A stretch of 34,624 nucleotides of DNA from Apilactobacillus kunkeei (GTDB taxonomy: Bacteria > Bacillota > Bacilli > Lactobacillales > Lactobacillaceae). The stretch's first letter is position 1, and each line of letters opens with the position of its first letter. A program made the position numbers and the translations under genes. Under the pieces are notes generated by a model. It did not search any database, was not told the origin of the DNA, and was given only the letters and a program-made list of their open reading frames with translations. The stretch spans positions 1 through 34,624 of the forward strand of contig NZ_JXDF01000008.1 in NCBI RefSeq assembly GCF_001308195.1. The letters are read 5' to 3'. Shown here one piece after another: positions 20,501-28,522 of the stretch.

Positions 20501-23500
20501 ATAAGAGTAATGCGGTTCAATCAGCGACCGATTCAATGAATGCTGTTAACCGTCAAAAGATTAACGACATTAACGCACAAATTCAACAAATGCTAAACGC
20601 ATTGGCTCAAAAATCCATCGCTGATTCACAAGCTGCTAAAACACTTGCCGATTCATTAAGATCAAGTGCTGTTGCCAGTGTTCAACAATCAGCTGCCGGT
20701 GTAATGACTCAATTAACTAGTCAAAACCAAAGCTTGACTAACAGCTTGAACACCAGTTACCAAACTGCGCTACAAACATTGAGCGATTCTGCCAACAATG
20801 CAATCAACAGTGCTGCTACATCAGCTGCTAATTCAATGAGTGCATCAGCACAAGGTGTATTGACTAGCACAATTGCTTCACTACAAGCACAATACGCTCA
20901 AAGTAGTTCAGCACAACAAGCGCAATACCTTGCAGCTTCAACTGCCGCTTCACAAGCTGCCCAAACTGCACTAAACAACGCAATTACAAGTGTTACTAGT
21001 TCAGCTAATGATACTTTTGCTAAACAAAGTGCGGACAACTCTTCAGCAGTCCAAAGTTTACTAAACAAGAGCACTGCAGATTCAAAGGCAGCATCACAAC
21101 AAGCAGCACAAAATCTTGCTGACGCATTGTCTGCTGCTAGTGTGACTGCAAAGCAAAATGCCGATAGTTTAGTTAAATCAATTACTGATGCTAACAACGC
21201 AGCAATTGCCGCACTTCAACAAAAGAGTGAAGCAGATTCAAAGGCAGCTGCTGACAGTGCAACTGCAGCAATAAACAGAGCAGTTCAATCTGCAATTGAT
21301 GATGCTAACGCTAAATCAACAGCAACATCAATTGCCAACTCACAAGCAGTTGATCAATTGAAGGCTAAGTACCAATCAGACTCAATGCAAGCATCTAACG
21401 ATGCCCAATCAGCAATGAGTAGTGCGGTTAAGTCAGCCCAAGATTCAGCTAACTCTTTAGCTCAATCTGTTGCTCAACAAAATCAAGATGAGATCAATAA
21501 TCTACAATCAAAGGCTAAGCAAGATGCAATTAACGCATCTAACAGCGCGGATGCAGCAATTTCACAAGCTGCTGATAACGCTAAATCATTAGCTGAAAGC
21601 AAGGCTGCCGAAGATTCAAAAGCCGTTTCTTTAGCTAATGCACAAAAGATTAACGATCTTCAAACTCAATACAACAGCAGCATGCAATCAGCTCAAAATT
21701 CAGCTGCCGAAGCAATGAACAGTGCGGTTAAGTCAGCCCAAGACTCAGCCAATTTACTTGCACAATCAGTTGCACAACAAAACCAAAACGCAATCGATAG
21801 CTTACAATCAAAGGCAAAACAAGATTCAATCAATGCATCTAATAGTGCTCAATCAGCAATCGCTCAAGCTGTTCAACAAGCCCAAAGCGATGCTCAAGCA
21901 AAGGCTGATGCAGATTCAAAGGCCGTTTCTTTAGCGAACTCACAAGCCATTGTTGATTTACAAAGCAAGGCCCAAGACGACCTAAACAACGCTTCGCAAC
22001 AAGCAAATAGCGCAATGAGAAGTGCTATCAAGTCAGCCCAAGACTCAGCAAGTATTGAAGCCACACAACTATCTTCAGCTAACGCTAAAGCAATTGAAGA
22101 TCTAACAAACAAATCAATTGCTGACTCAAAGGCCGCAGCTCAAAAGGCTCAAGACGACATGAATTCTGCTGTTGCCTCAGCGATTTCATCAGCGCAAAAT
22201 GATGCTGATTCAAAGATTGCTTCATTATCTGCTGAAAATAGTAAGGCAATTGATGCCATCAACGCTCAAAAGAGTCACGAATTGAATCAAGCCCAAAGCA
22301 GTGCTACCACTGCAATTAGTGACGCTGTTTCAAAGGCATCAAGTGAAGCATCTAGTCAAGCTTCAACAGAATTCTCTGCTCAAAGTAGTGCCAACTCTGT
22401 TGCTATTGATGACTTAAACAAGAAGAAAGAACAAGACCTATCAAGTGCAGCCGACAGTGCGCAAGCAGCAATTTCCAGTGCGGTTAAGTCAGCTCAAGAC
22501 ATTGCATCTCAACAAGCTGCTCAACAAATTCAATCAATTGCCGATTCAAACGCTAAAGCAATTAGTTCATTGAACCAAAAGGCAATTGATGATTCAAATG
22601 CTGCCGTTTCACTAATGAACTCAACTGTGAACGCTGCTGTATCACAAGCTAAGAGCCAAGCTGAATCAATTGCAGCTGCACAATCAACTGCGACTTCAAT
22701 TGCCAACTCCAAGGCAATCGACGATTTGATTGCTAAGTCACAATCTGATTCTTCAGCTGCCTCAGTAAATGCTGAAAATGACAAGAACAGTGCCGTATCA
22801 TCAGCACAACAAGTTCTAAATGATTCATATCAAGCACAAATTAATACTTTGAACACTGACTATGACAAGATTATTAATGAATTGCGCAATGAAATTAGCA
22901 AGGCTAACCAATCACTTGCTAACTTGGAATCAAGTGCAAGCGCGCAAAATAGTTTGAATTCATCAGCAATCACCAGTCTATCTTCAGCTAGTTCAGCTGC
23001 TTCTAGTCAAGCTACTTACGATAGTTCTGTTGCGGCTAGTTCCTATGGATCAGTTGTTGCCTCATATGAAGCTGTCATTAACAGTCTAGAAGCTGATAAG
23101 AACACTGCTTCTAACGAGGTAACTAAGTACCAACAACAACTAAGCAGCATGCAAAATGATTTCAATACAACCATCTCATTAGCACAAAGTGCTGCCGAAG
23201 AAGCCGCAAGACAATCTTCAGCTGCAATTTCAGATGCCGCTTCAACAGCTGCTTCAATTGCCGCACAGCAATCAAAGAACTCATATGAACAAAGTGTTGC
23301 TGCTGATAACGCTAGAAGTTCAGCAATTGCTGAAAGACAAAGAATTGCCAACTCATACAGTGATTACATCAGTACCCTACAAAAGGAATCACAAGCTAGT
23401 TCTTCCGCAGCGCAAGCTAAGATTGATAGTGCTACCTCTCAAATGAACAGCTACTCAAGCAAGATTACTAGCTTGATGGCTGACAGTTTGGCTGCTGCAC

Positions 23501-26500
23501 TTAAGAATAGTTTAGCGATTACCGAAGCCAATGATAAGGCTGACAGTATTGCTAGTTCATATGCAAAAGAAGTAACTGATCTAAATACCAAGTACGCACA
23601 AGATTCTCAAAATGCTGCAACCAGCATCAGTGCGCTTCAAAGTTACGCTAGCAGCTTATCTTCTGCTAATGCCAACTCAATTAGTTCATTGAACAGTTCT
23701 TATGCTACTAAGCAAAATCAACTGGCGCAATCATATGAAGCAGCGCAAGCAGACGCAGTTAAGAAAGCTGTCGATGCCGCTAATAGTTTAGCAGCGCAAC
23801 AATCAACAGCTGCTTCAATTGCGAACTCACAAGCTTTGGATGCTGCTAGAAGCAAAGCAACCACTGATAGTCAAAACGCTGCATCATCAGCCCAAGCGGC
23901 TATTCAAAAGGCTGTCGACGATGCAATTGCCCAAGCCCAATCCGTAGCTGCTGCACAATCTAGTGCAACATCAACTGCGAACTCACAAGCATTATCTGCA
24001 GCAATCTCAAAGGCTAATGCTGATAGTTTACAAGCATCATCACTTGCTAAGTCCATCATGGATTCAGCAATCGCTTCAGCTCAAAAATCTGTGCAAGATT
24101 CAGCCAACTCAGTTTTTGCTAACCAATCATCAGCTAACTCACAATCATTGTCTGATGCCAAATCAAAGGCCGCAGCAGACAGTATTGCAGCTTCAAACTA
24201 TGCTGATTCATTGATGAGTCAAGCAATTGCTTCAGCCCAATCAGCTGCCAAATTGGTAACCGATGCGCAAATTAAGCAAATTGAAGACTCATACGCAAAG
24301 ATGCTAAACGAACAAGCTGATCAATACCAAGAAAGCCTAGCTGAAGCTAGTCAAGCAGCTGTTTCAGAAAGAGAAAGTGCGGTATCATCAGCTCAATCAG
24401 TTGCTAGAAGTATTGCAGAACAACAATCAATTGCGGTTGCTGCTGAGAACTCACAAGCATTGGTTGATGCCCAAATCAAGGCTAAACAAGATAGTTTGAT
24501 GGCTGATAGTCTATACAACATCAAGCTAAGTGCTGCTAGTATTGCTGCTCAACAATCAATTACAGCAGCATTGAACAGTCAATCAGCTGCTAACTCAGTA
24601 GCATTGAGTTCTGCTCAACAAAAGGCAATTGACGACAGTTCAGCTGCATCAAGCCGTGCCGAATCCGTTAAGAATTCAGCATTGGATTCAGCTAGACAAT
24701 CAGCACAAGATTCAGCCAACTCTTTGGTTTCTTCACTAAACAGTGCTAACCAAGCTGTTATCTCAGCCGCTCAACAAAAGGCGCAACAAGATAGCTTGGC
24801 TGCGCTAGAAAGTGCCCAAAGTGCTATCGATGCTGCTCGTGAAGCACAAAGAAGTATCGCTGCATCACAAATTGCTTCACTACAAGCTAAGTATGAAGAT
24901 GAATTGAGCTCAGCAAGACAACAATCAACTGCTAACAGTATCGCAGCTCAAAAGAAGGCAGAAAGCGATATCGCTGACGCCGTTTCTGCTGCGAAGAGTC
25001 TAACTTCATCACAATCTCAAGTAACAATTGATTCAATCAATGCTGCCAACTCACAAGCGCTAAGTTCAGCTAATGCTAAGTCAGTAGCTGACAGTATCGC
25101 AGCATCTAACAGTGCTCAAGATGCTATTTCAGCAGCCAAATCATTGGCAGAAAGCATTGCTAACTCAAACATTGCTTCATTGAATACTGCCAACTCACAA
25201 GCATTGAGCGATGCCCAACAAAAGGCATACAACGACAGCGTTTACGCTTCAAATAATGCCGATTCAATTCGTAGTTCAGCAGTTTCAGCAGCAAAATCAG
25301 CTGCCGAAAGTCTAGCTAGTTCACAATCAACAGCTACTTCAATTGCGAACTCACTAGCACTATCAAGTGCTAACTCAAAGGCTAAGGCAGACAGTGAAGC
25401 CGCTTCATCAGTTGCTCAATCCGTAATGGATTCAACAATTAACTCAGCTTCAAGTCATGCTGCTAGCGTTGCGAAGTCAATCGCTGATTCCTACGCTGAC
25501 TCATATGCAAAACAAGTGCAATCATTGAATGATCAAACTTCATCTCAATCATCAGCTGCTAGTCAAGCAATTGAAGATGTGAGAAACACTATGAACAGTT
25601 CAGCACAAGCTCAACTAGATAGTTTGGCTCAATCAAATGCCTCAGCTCAACAAGCTATCAAGAGCCACTACGATAGCCTAGTTGAAAATGAACGTAGTAA
25701 GGCTCAATCAGCAATCGACAGTGCTGCATCAAGTGCAGCCAGCGTTGCCAAGAGCATTGCTGACAATGACATGAACGCCCAAAAGGCATCATTGGAAAGT
25801 CAATACTACGCTTCATCAAATGCAGCTAACTCAACATTTGCTAGTCAAATGGCATCATTGAGTTCACAAGTGGAAAGCGATAAGCAATCAGCAATCGCTC
25901 AAGCTAACTCACAAGCAGACAGTATGATGGCAGAAAAGAGAGCTGAATACTCAAGTGCAGTTGCTTCATTGAACGCACAAAGAGATGCCGAATTAAGCTC
26001 TCAAGCTAAAGCCAACCAAGAAGCAATGAGTAGCGCACAAAGCGTTGCAGCTAGTCAAGCTGACTCACAAGCTCAAGTAATTAGAGATTCAATTGCCAAC
26101 AAGTATGAAAATGCAATTAGCATTATCAAGGCGCAACAAGAAGCAATGTCTATTGCTGCCATGAATAATGAAGAATCAAAACTAAGCAGCCAAGCTGCTT
26201 CATTGAATGCCCAATATCAAGCTCAATTGGCAGAAGTAACCAAGTCATTAAATGATAAGAATGCAGGTAACGAAGCGTTGATTAATCAATACAAAGCACA
26301 AATTGATCAACTAAATGCTCAATTGAATGATGTGAAGGCCAACAACAGTAAGTACTACTCAACTAACGAACCTTCAAACGAATACATCGTATCCGCTCAC
26401 AAGGGTGTTTGGGTATACGGTAGTACAGAATTCGGTAAGCACGAACGCAAACGTTTCATGCGCTATGGTTCCGAATTCAAGGTTGAAAAGGTAGTTGAAT

Positions 26501-26961
26501 ACAATGGAATCACTAGACTATATCTAGGTAATGGTGAATACGTCACTTCCAACAAGAAGTACGTTGCGCTAAGAAATGATTTCGATAACGTTCCTAAGTA
26601 TGTTTACAATCTAAGCGAAGATAGAAAACATTCTTCTGTTCGCAAGGTCTCAGGATACAGATATGTACACGGTCGTTTACAATTGAAGATCCATGGCCAC
26701 TTCGTGGATAGTTCCGATTACACAGATGGTTATTACGCCGTTGAACCACAAAACAACGACAGATACTATCGCGTAATTAGACACCAAGGAATTGTTATTT
26801 ACAACAGTCCAGTTTTTGCCAAGAAGCATGCCGTTGGAAAGATTAGTTCTAACAGCAGAATAAAGGTCGAAAAAGTTGTTCATTACAAGGGCATCACCAG
26901 ACTATACATTGGTAAAGGTAGATACATTACTGCTAACAAGACCTGGGTTAACAAAGAATAA
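17569..26961 (+). CDS. Giant Ser/Ala-rich repeat coiled-coil surface protein, 3130 residues
   Basis: A secreted serine-rich repeat-type protein, probably a surface adhesin and candidate glycoprotein. The start is TTG at 17569, fixed by AGAGGAGGTG 8 nt upstream. Residues 1-51 are a signal peptide almost parallel to that of giant protein 1 (YNK at 3-5, NDKK at 12-15, KVKKxWVVVSxSSFAL at 19-34), with probable cleavage after SANA at 51. Residues 52-145 are a Ser-rich linker. Residues about 200-820 are beta-type repeats, the last four exactly 65 residues apart. Residues about 822-2930 are a huge Ser/Ala/Gln/Asn-rich helical region with about 50- and 100-residue periodicity, essentially free of Pro and likely an extended coiled coil. 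Residues 2938-3130 are basic B-A-B repeats related to the C-terminus of the upstream giant protein. No LPXTG signal and no Cys were seen. The adjacent glycosyltransferase pair makes O-glycosylation of its many Ser residues plausible (inference). Confidence 0.9.
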   Translation: MKYNKRKIRKLNDKKMLKKVKKNWVVVSVSSFALFGAASFTLMTTQVSANADETTKGQAAAVVDQSTYSSNQSKSPVVTSNTSSTSSSQSSSSSVQASSSASSVNTSVSSVSSSNVQSNLDTSTNNSQSSDSNNSLTGVSLSEAQAIIDQMASSAQSNIDNNVANYKQALAEGLSYRDNSSYQSKTIYLLDVTNNNNWLGAAGIPTGILYNPTTKIYKLSSTVQQVLNQNNYVISPGAIPVASPSGLSYSISVEPSGTHPYFQALADFVDQNGNTIYDSDGVPAQGMVLINNGVNTISSVVSYGSLDTSKYLLNKAIGQTTSLDSQGNYQVTLPSASKPKPLNFYNTSGQLVGTGTVNINTDGSITNTYTLGNLQTQYYYVPNASTPNITADAKNSGQYAVTVNQQTATLNFVTPNNQILTDSNNNQLTGSVYLNSDGSTTINDTTSINGSGYHVAPNAKAVSNGNGTYSLAVLKNARTSTVTFTSKGVPVVDNSGNTAVGQVNVNGNNVPQLVDYGNLANSNYHISPNGQLIKDANDDNFTMEVVLNKLSNFSSATFVDGNGGTHGQGTITFDANNNPKLIDNGSLDINNYYVVNGQVTNVNGQYQVLVNPDVVNNQASLTFVDANGNAHGTGLVAFDANNNPKIASVGTFDSNNYYMVNGQVVTVNGQYQVVVNPYSISSTLPVYFVDSNGGNHGQGSIVLNANNTPRLVDNGTFDSNNYYMTTGQIINNNGQYQINVTPTVNVVYYPIQFMDSSGRYVSGQGQVAVYNGNTNNPVVTSVTSLDNNYYLNNQNSTGHVIPHLWNGTAYIYVLPKPQVADSLAAASSSSAAAYIQSSQAALSQSITNAINSASSQANSIANSIAASNSAIASANYQNSLTTIQNQSLQAAQQAAQASQQASSYAQSLIASANSALQSLSSSASIDKANAISQTLTSVQSSAQSVQASLNTQNAQQLAQLQTQYNNSLAAASNQAVIDKSNAVQSATDSMNAVNRQKINDINAQIQQMLNALAQKSIADSQAAKTLADSLRSSAVASVQQSAAGVMTQLTSQNQSLTNSLNTSYQTALQTLSDSANNAINSAATSAANSMSASAQGVLTSTIASLQAQYAQSSSAQQAQYLAASTAASQAAQTALNNAITSVTSSANDTFAKQSADNSSAVQSLLNKSTADSKAASQQAAQNLADALSAASVTAKQNADSLVKSITDANNAAIAALQQKSEADSKAAADSATAAINRAVQSAIDDANAKSTATSIANSQAVDQLKAKYQSDSMQASNDAQSAMSSAVKSAQDSANSLAQSVAQQNQDEINNLQSKAKQDAINASNSADAAISQAADNAKSLAESKAAEDSKAVSLANAQKINDLQTQYNSSMQSAQNSAAEAMNSAVKSAQDSANLLAQSVAQQNQNAIDSLQSKAKQDSINASNSAQSAIAQAVQQAQSDAQAKADADSKAVSLANSQAIVDLQSKAQDDLNNASQQANSAMRSAIKSAQDSASIEATQLSSANAKAIEDLTNKSIADSKAAAQKAQDDMNSAVASAISSAQNDADSKIASLSAENSKAIDAINAQKSHELNQAQSSATTAISDAVSKASSEASSQASTEFSAQSSANSVAIDDLNKKKEQDLSSAADSAQAAISSAVKSAQDIASQQAAQQIQSIADSNAKAISSLNQKAIDDSNAAVSLMNSTVNAAVSQAKSQAESIAAAQSTATSIANSKAIDDLIAKSQSDSSAASVNAENDKNSAVSSAQQVLNDSYQAQINTLNTDYDKIINELRNEISKANQSLANLESSASAQNSLNSSAITSLSSASSAASSQATYDSSVAASSYGSVVASYEAVINSLEADKNTASNEVTKYQQQLSSMQNDFNTTISLAQSAAEEAARQSSAAISDAASTAASIAAQQSKNSYEQSVAADNARSSAIAERQRIANSYSDYISTLQKESQASSSAAQAKIDSATSQMNSYSSKITSLMADSLAAALKNSLAITEANDKADSIASSYAKEVTDLNTKYAQDSQNAATSISALQSYASSLSSANANSISSLNSSYATKQNQLAQSYEAAQADAVKKAVDAANSLAAQQSTAASIANSQALDAARSKATTDSQNAASSAQAAIQKAVDDAIAQAQSVAAAQSSATSTANSQALSAAISKANADSLQASSLAKSIMDSAIASAQKSVQDSANSVFANQSSANSQSLSDAKSKAAADSIAASNYADSLMSQAIASAQSAAKLVTDAQIKQIEDSYAKMLNEQADQYQESLAEASQAAVSERESAVSSAQSVARSIAEQQSIAVAAENSQALVDAQIKAKQDSLMADSLYNIKLSAASIAAQQSITAALNSQSAANSVALSSAQQKAIDDSSAASSRAESVKNSALDSARQSAQDSANSLVSSLNSANQAVISAAQQKAQQDSLAALESAQSAIDAAREAQRSIAASQIASLQAKYEDELSSARQQSTANSIAAQKKAESDIADAVSAAKSLTSSQSQVTIDSINAANSQALSSANAKSVADSIAASNSAQDAISAAKSLAESIANSNIASLNTANSQALSDAQQKAYNDSVYASNNADSIRSSAVSAAKSAAESLASSQSTATSIANSLALSSANSKAKADSEAASSVAQSVMDSTINSASSHAASVAKSIADSYADSYAKQVQSLNDQTSSQSSAASQAIEDVRNTMNSSAQAQLDSLAQSNASAQQAIKSHYDSLVENERSKAQSAIDSAASSAASVAKSIADNDMNAQKASLESQYYASSNAANSTFASQMASLSSQVESDKQSAIAQANSQADSMMAEKRAEYSSAVASLNAQRDAELSSQAKANQEAMSSAQSVAASQADSQAQVIRDSIANKYENAISIIKAQQEAMSIAAMNNEESKLSSQAASLNAQYQAQLAEVTKSLNDKNAGNEALINQYKAQIDQLNAQLNDVKANNSKYYSTNEPSNEYIVSAHKGVWVYGSTEFGKHERKRFMRYGSEFKVEKVVEYNGITRLYLGNGEYVTSNKKYVALRNDFDNVPKYVYNLSEDRKHSSVRKVSGYRYVHGRLQLKIHGHFVDSSDYTDGYYAVEPQNNDRYYRVIRHQGIVIYNSPVFAKKHAVGKISSNSRIKVEKVVHYKGITRLYIGKGRYITANKTWVNKE
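19200..19990 (+). repeat. 65-residue beta repeats in giant protein 2
   Basis: The Asp codon of the FVD/FMD motif falls at 19246, 19441, 19636 and 19831, exactly 195 nt apart three times. Each unit reads roughly FVDxNGxxHGxGxI, an ANNxPKL/I strand, GxxDxNNYYxxxGQV, then NGQYQVxVNP. Four earlier, more diverged units with variable length can be traced back to about 18350 (starting near ALADFVDQNG). Confidence 0.8.
20033..26340 (+). repeat. Ser/Ala-rich helical repeat region of giant protein 2
   Basis: Some 2100 residues are dominated by Ala, Ser, Gln, Asn, Asp and Lys. Recurring blocks include SAVKSAQDSAN, LAQSVAQQNQ, LQSKAKQD, SxASIANSQAL and SAxSxAxSIA. The SA(V/I)KSAQDSA block starts at 21421, 21721 and 22021, i.e. 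exactly 300 nt apart, and again at 22477. The first 30 nt at 21421 and 21721 differ at only two bases, indicating fairly recent duplication. The composition fits a long coiled coil that is also a serine-rich glycosylation target. Confidence 0.8.
26380..26958 (+). repeat. Basic C-terminal B-A-B repeats of giant protein 2
   Basis: Type B units lie at about 26380-26570 and 26764-26958, flanking a diverged A unit (about 26596-26745). The B units share YNGITRLYLGNGEYVTSN or YKGITRLYIGKGRYITAN endings with those of giant protein 1, and both proteins end in YITANKTWVN plus a few residues. The shared terminal domain suggests the same wall-binding mode. Confidence 0.7.
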
Positions 26962-26963
26962 TA

Positions 26964-26998
26964 AAAAAGCTCCTATCGAGTAGATAGGGGCTTTTTTT
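26964..26998. terminator. Bidirectional terminator between giant gene 2 and the glycosyltransferase operon
   Basis: The stem AGCTCCTATC/GATAGGGGCT (one G-T pair) is flanked by an A-run on the left and a T-run on the right, so it works on both strands. It sits in the 44-nt gap between the convergent stop codons at 26959-26961 and 27006-27008. Confidence 0.92.
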
Positions 26999-27005
26999 AT
27001 TTGGC

Positions 27006-28520
27006 TTAGATGATTTCAAATAATTGATTCCATTGTTTCATGACATTGTCAGCACTGAACTTATCAGCTTTTTCAATGGCGTGTTCACTTTGTTGCTTGT
27101 GCTTTTCATCGTTAGCTAGGATATCGATGACTTTGCTAGCAAACTTACCTAGGTCACCTGATTCAACTAGTGCTCCGTTCTTATCGTTGTCGATAATTTC
27201 ATTTGGACCATAGTTAACGTCGTAGGCAACTTCAGGAATTCCGTAAGATAAACCTTCGATAAGTGCCATGCTTAATCCTTCACCCTTGGATGATTGGACT
27301 AGGACACGGGTCTTTTCTAAGACGTTTTGCTTATCTTGACCGGTCTTGTAATCGATCATTGAAACGTTGTCGGCAACGTCTAGTTGTTTGATGATTTCGT
27401 CTAATTCATTCTTGAATTGAGCGGATTCGAAGTATCCCATCATGGTTAAGTGGACATCTGGGATGGTTTGCTTAACGGCAGGGATGATAGAGATTAATTC
27501 GGCAACGTTCTTGTCTCTAAATACACGACCCATGTAGGTGATTTCATGATTGGTTACGTCTGAAGTAGGCTTGTGCATTTCAAAGATGGCAGTATCAAAG
27601 ATGTTGTAAAAGTTCATCTTTGGATAGCGTTTTTCTAAGTCCTTCTTTTGTGCTTCAGTAGGGGTGATGACGCCCTCGTAAGTGTTTTGGTATTTATCAA
27701 ATAGTGGGGTTAAATTGTCGAACAGCTTTGCCTTAGGATTACCAGCTTGTGCTGGATCTTCGGTATGTTCGTTATGCATGATTTGGTACTTATGCTTGGT
27801 AGCTTTTACTTCTCCCACGGCAACAGTCAATGAAGGACGGTCATTGATAATGACAGTGTCCTTATCTGAGATTTCGTTTATGAAAAAAGTGTATAGTTCA
27901 TCTTCGGTGTTGAAACGAAGAGTCTTACCCTTGTAGTTTAATAGCTTGTACATAGTAGGCATTAGTTGATCACCAATGTTCATGTGGGTGATTTCCATGA
28001 CCGGATCACCAGCCTTGTTTAAGACTAGTTCGTGTCCGATGTTGCCATCTGGATGCATGTAGATGGTCTTTGATTTGAAACCACGGTAGTCAAAGACGTC
28101 TCGACTGGAGACATTACCGAAGTTATCGTAGTAATCGACGTTTCCAATTTCACCAACAGTAAGTGGGAAGATGGAAACCTTGGCCACGCGTTGACCTAAT
28201 TTTTCAATGTATGACTTGTTGTTGTCGACACCGTTAATCTTGTATTCATGCTTGTCGACTAGGTTAGAGTATCTTAGGTACTCATGGTGCTTCTTAGGAC
28301 CCATTTCACCTTGGAAGTAGTCGTACATGTTAATGATATCGTCATCTGCGATACCGTATTTTTGAATTTCTTGATGCAACGAAGGGTTGTAATTTCTGGT
28401 AACAATCTTGGCATCAACGTTATTTTGTTTAAACAGTTTGATTCGGTTCATGGCTGAAAATTCAGTTCCCGAATTGAATGTAAAAATGTTTTCATTCACG
28501 AATAAAAATTTCTTGCTCAT
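27006..28520 (-). CDS. Protein glycosyltransferase subunit (GT4-like, GtfA/GtfB type), 504 residues
   Basis: A cytoplasmic GT-B fold glycosyltransferase, second gene of a two-gene operon. The N-terminus has NSGTEF and RIKLF motifs and an extended beta-sheet segment (DYYDNFGN, DYRGF, HPDGNIG), the layout of the DUF1975-type glycosyltransferases that form GtfA/GtfB heteromers. In streptococci such pairs transfer GlcNAc to serine-rich repeat proteins, and L. plantarum GtfA/GtfB glycosylate secreted proteins. The EX7E motif is at residues 414 and 422 (EGLSMALIE), followed by NYGPNEII. The start ATG lies only 2 nt after the upstream stop, with GAGGAGG embedded in the last codons of that gene, so translation is probably coupled. 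Older annotations call this family TagE, poly(glycerol-phosphate) glucosyltransferase, so teichoic acid glycosylation remains an alternative. Which subunit is GtfA and which is GtfB I cannot settle. Confidence 0.82.
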   Translation of the reverse strand: MSKKFLFVNENIFTFNSGTEFSAMNRIKLFKQNNVDAKIVTRNYNPSLHQEIQKYGIADDDIINMYDYFQGEMGPKKHHEYLRYSNLVDKHEYKINGVDNNKSYIEKLGQRVAKVSIFPLTVGEIGNVDYYDNFGNVSSRDVFDYRGFKSKTIYMHPDGNIGHELVLNKAGDPVMEITHMNIGDQLMPTMYKLLNYKGKTLRFNTEDELYTFFINEISDKDTVIINDRPSLTVAVGEVKATKHKYQIMHNEHTEDPAQAGNPKAKLFDNLTPLFDKYQNTYEGVITPTEAQKKDLEKRYPKMNFYNIFDTAIFEMHKPTSDVTNHEITYMGRVFRDKNVAELISIIPAVKQTIPDVHLTMMGYFESAQFKNELDEIIKQLDVADNVSMIDYKTGQDKQNVLEKTRVLVQSSKGEGLSMALIEGLSYGIPEVAYDVNYGPNEIIDNDKNGALVESGDLGKFASKVIDILANDEKHKQQSEHAIEKADKFSADNVMKQWNQLFEII

Positions 28521-28522
28521 GA

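Noticed and set aside
20898-23351. Several antisense open frames of 70-102 codons opposite the Ser/Ala coil
   Set aside because: They are by-products of the biased codon use (Ser, Ala, Gln) of the coding strand, with no ribosome binding sites or recognisable protein features.
17300-26961. LPXTG sortase signals at the ends of the giant proteins
   Set aside because: Neither C-terminus has an LPxTG motif, hydrophobic segment or charged tail; both end in the basic repeats.
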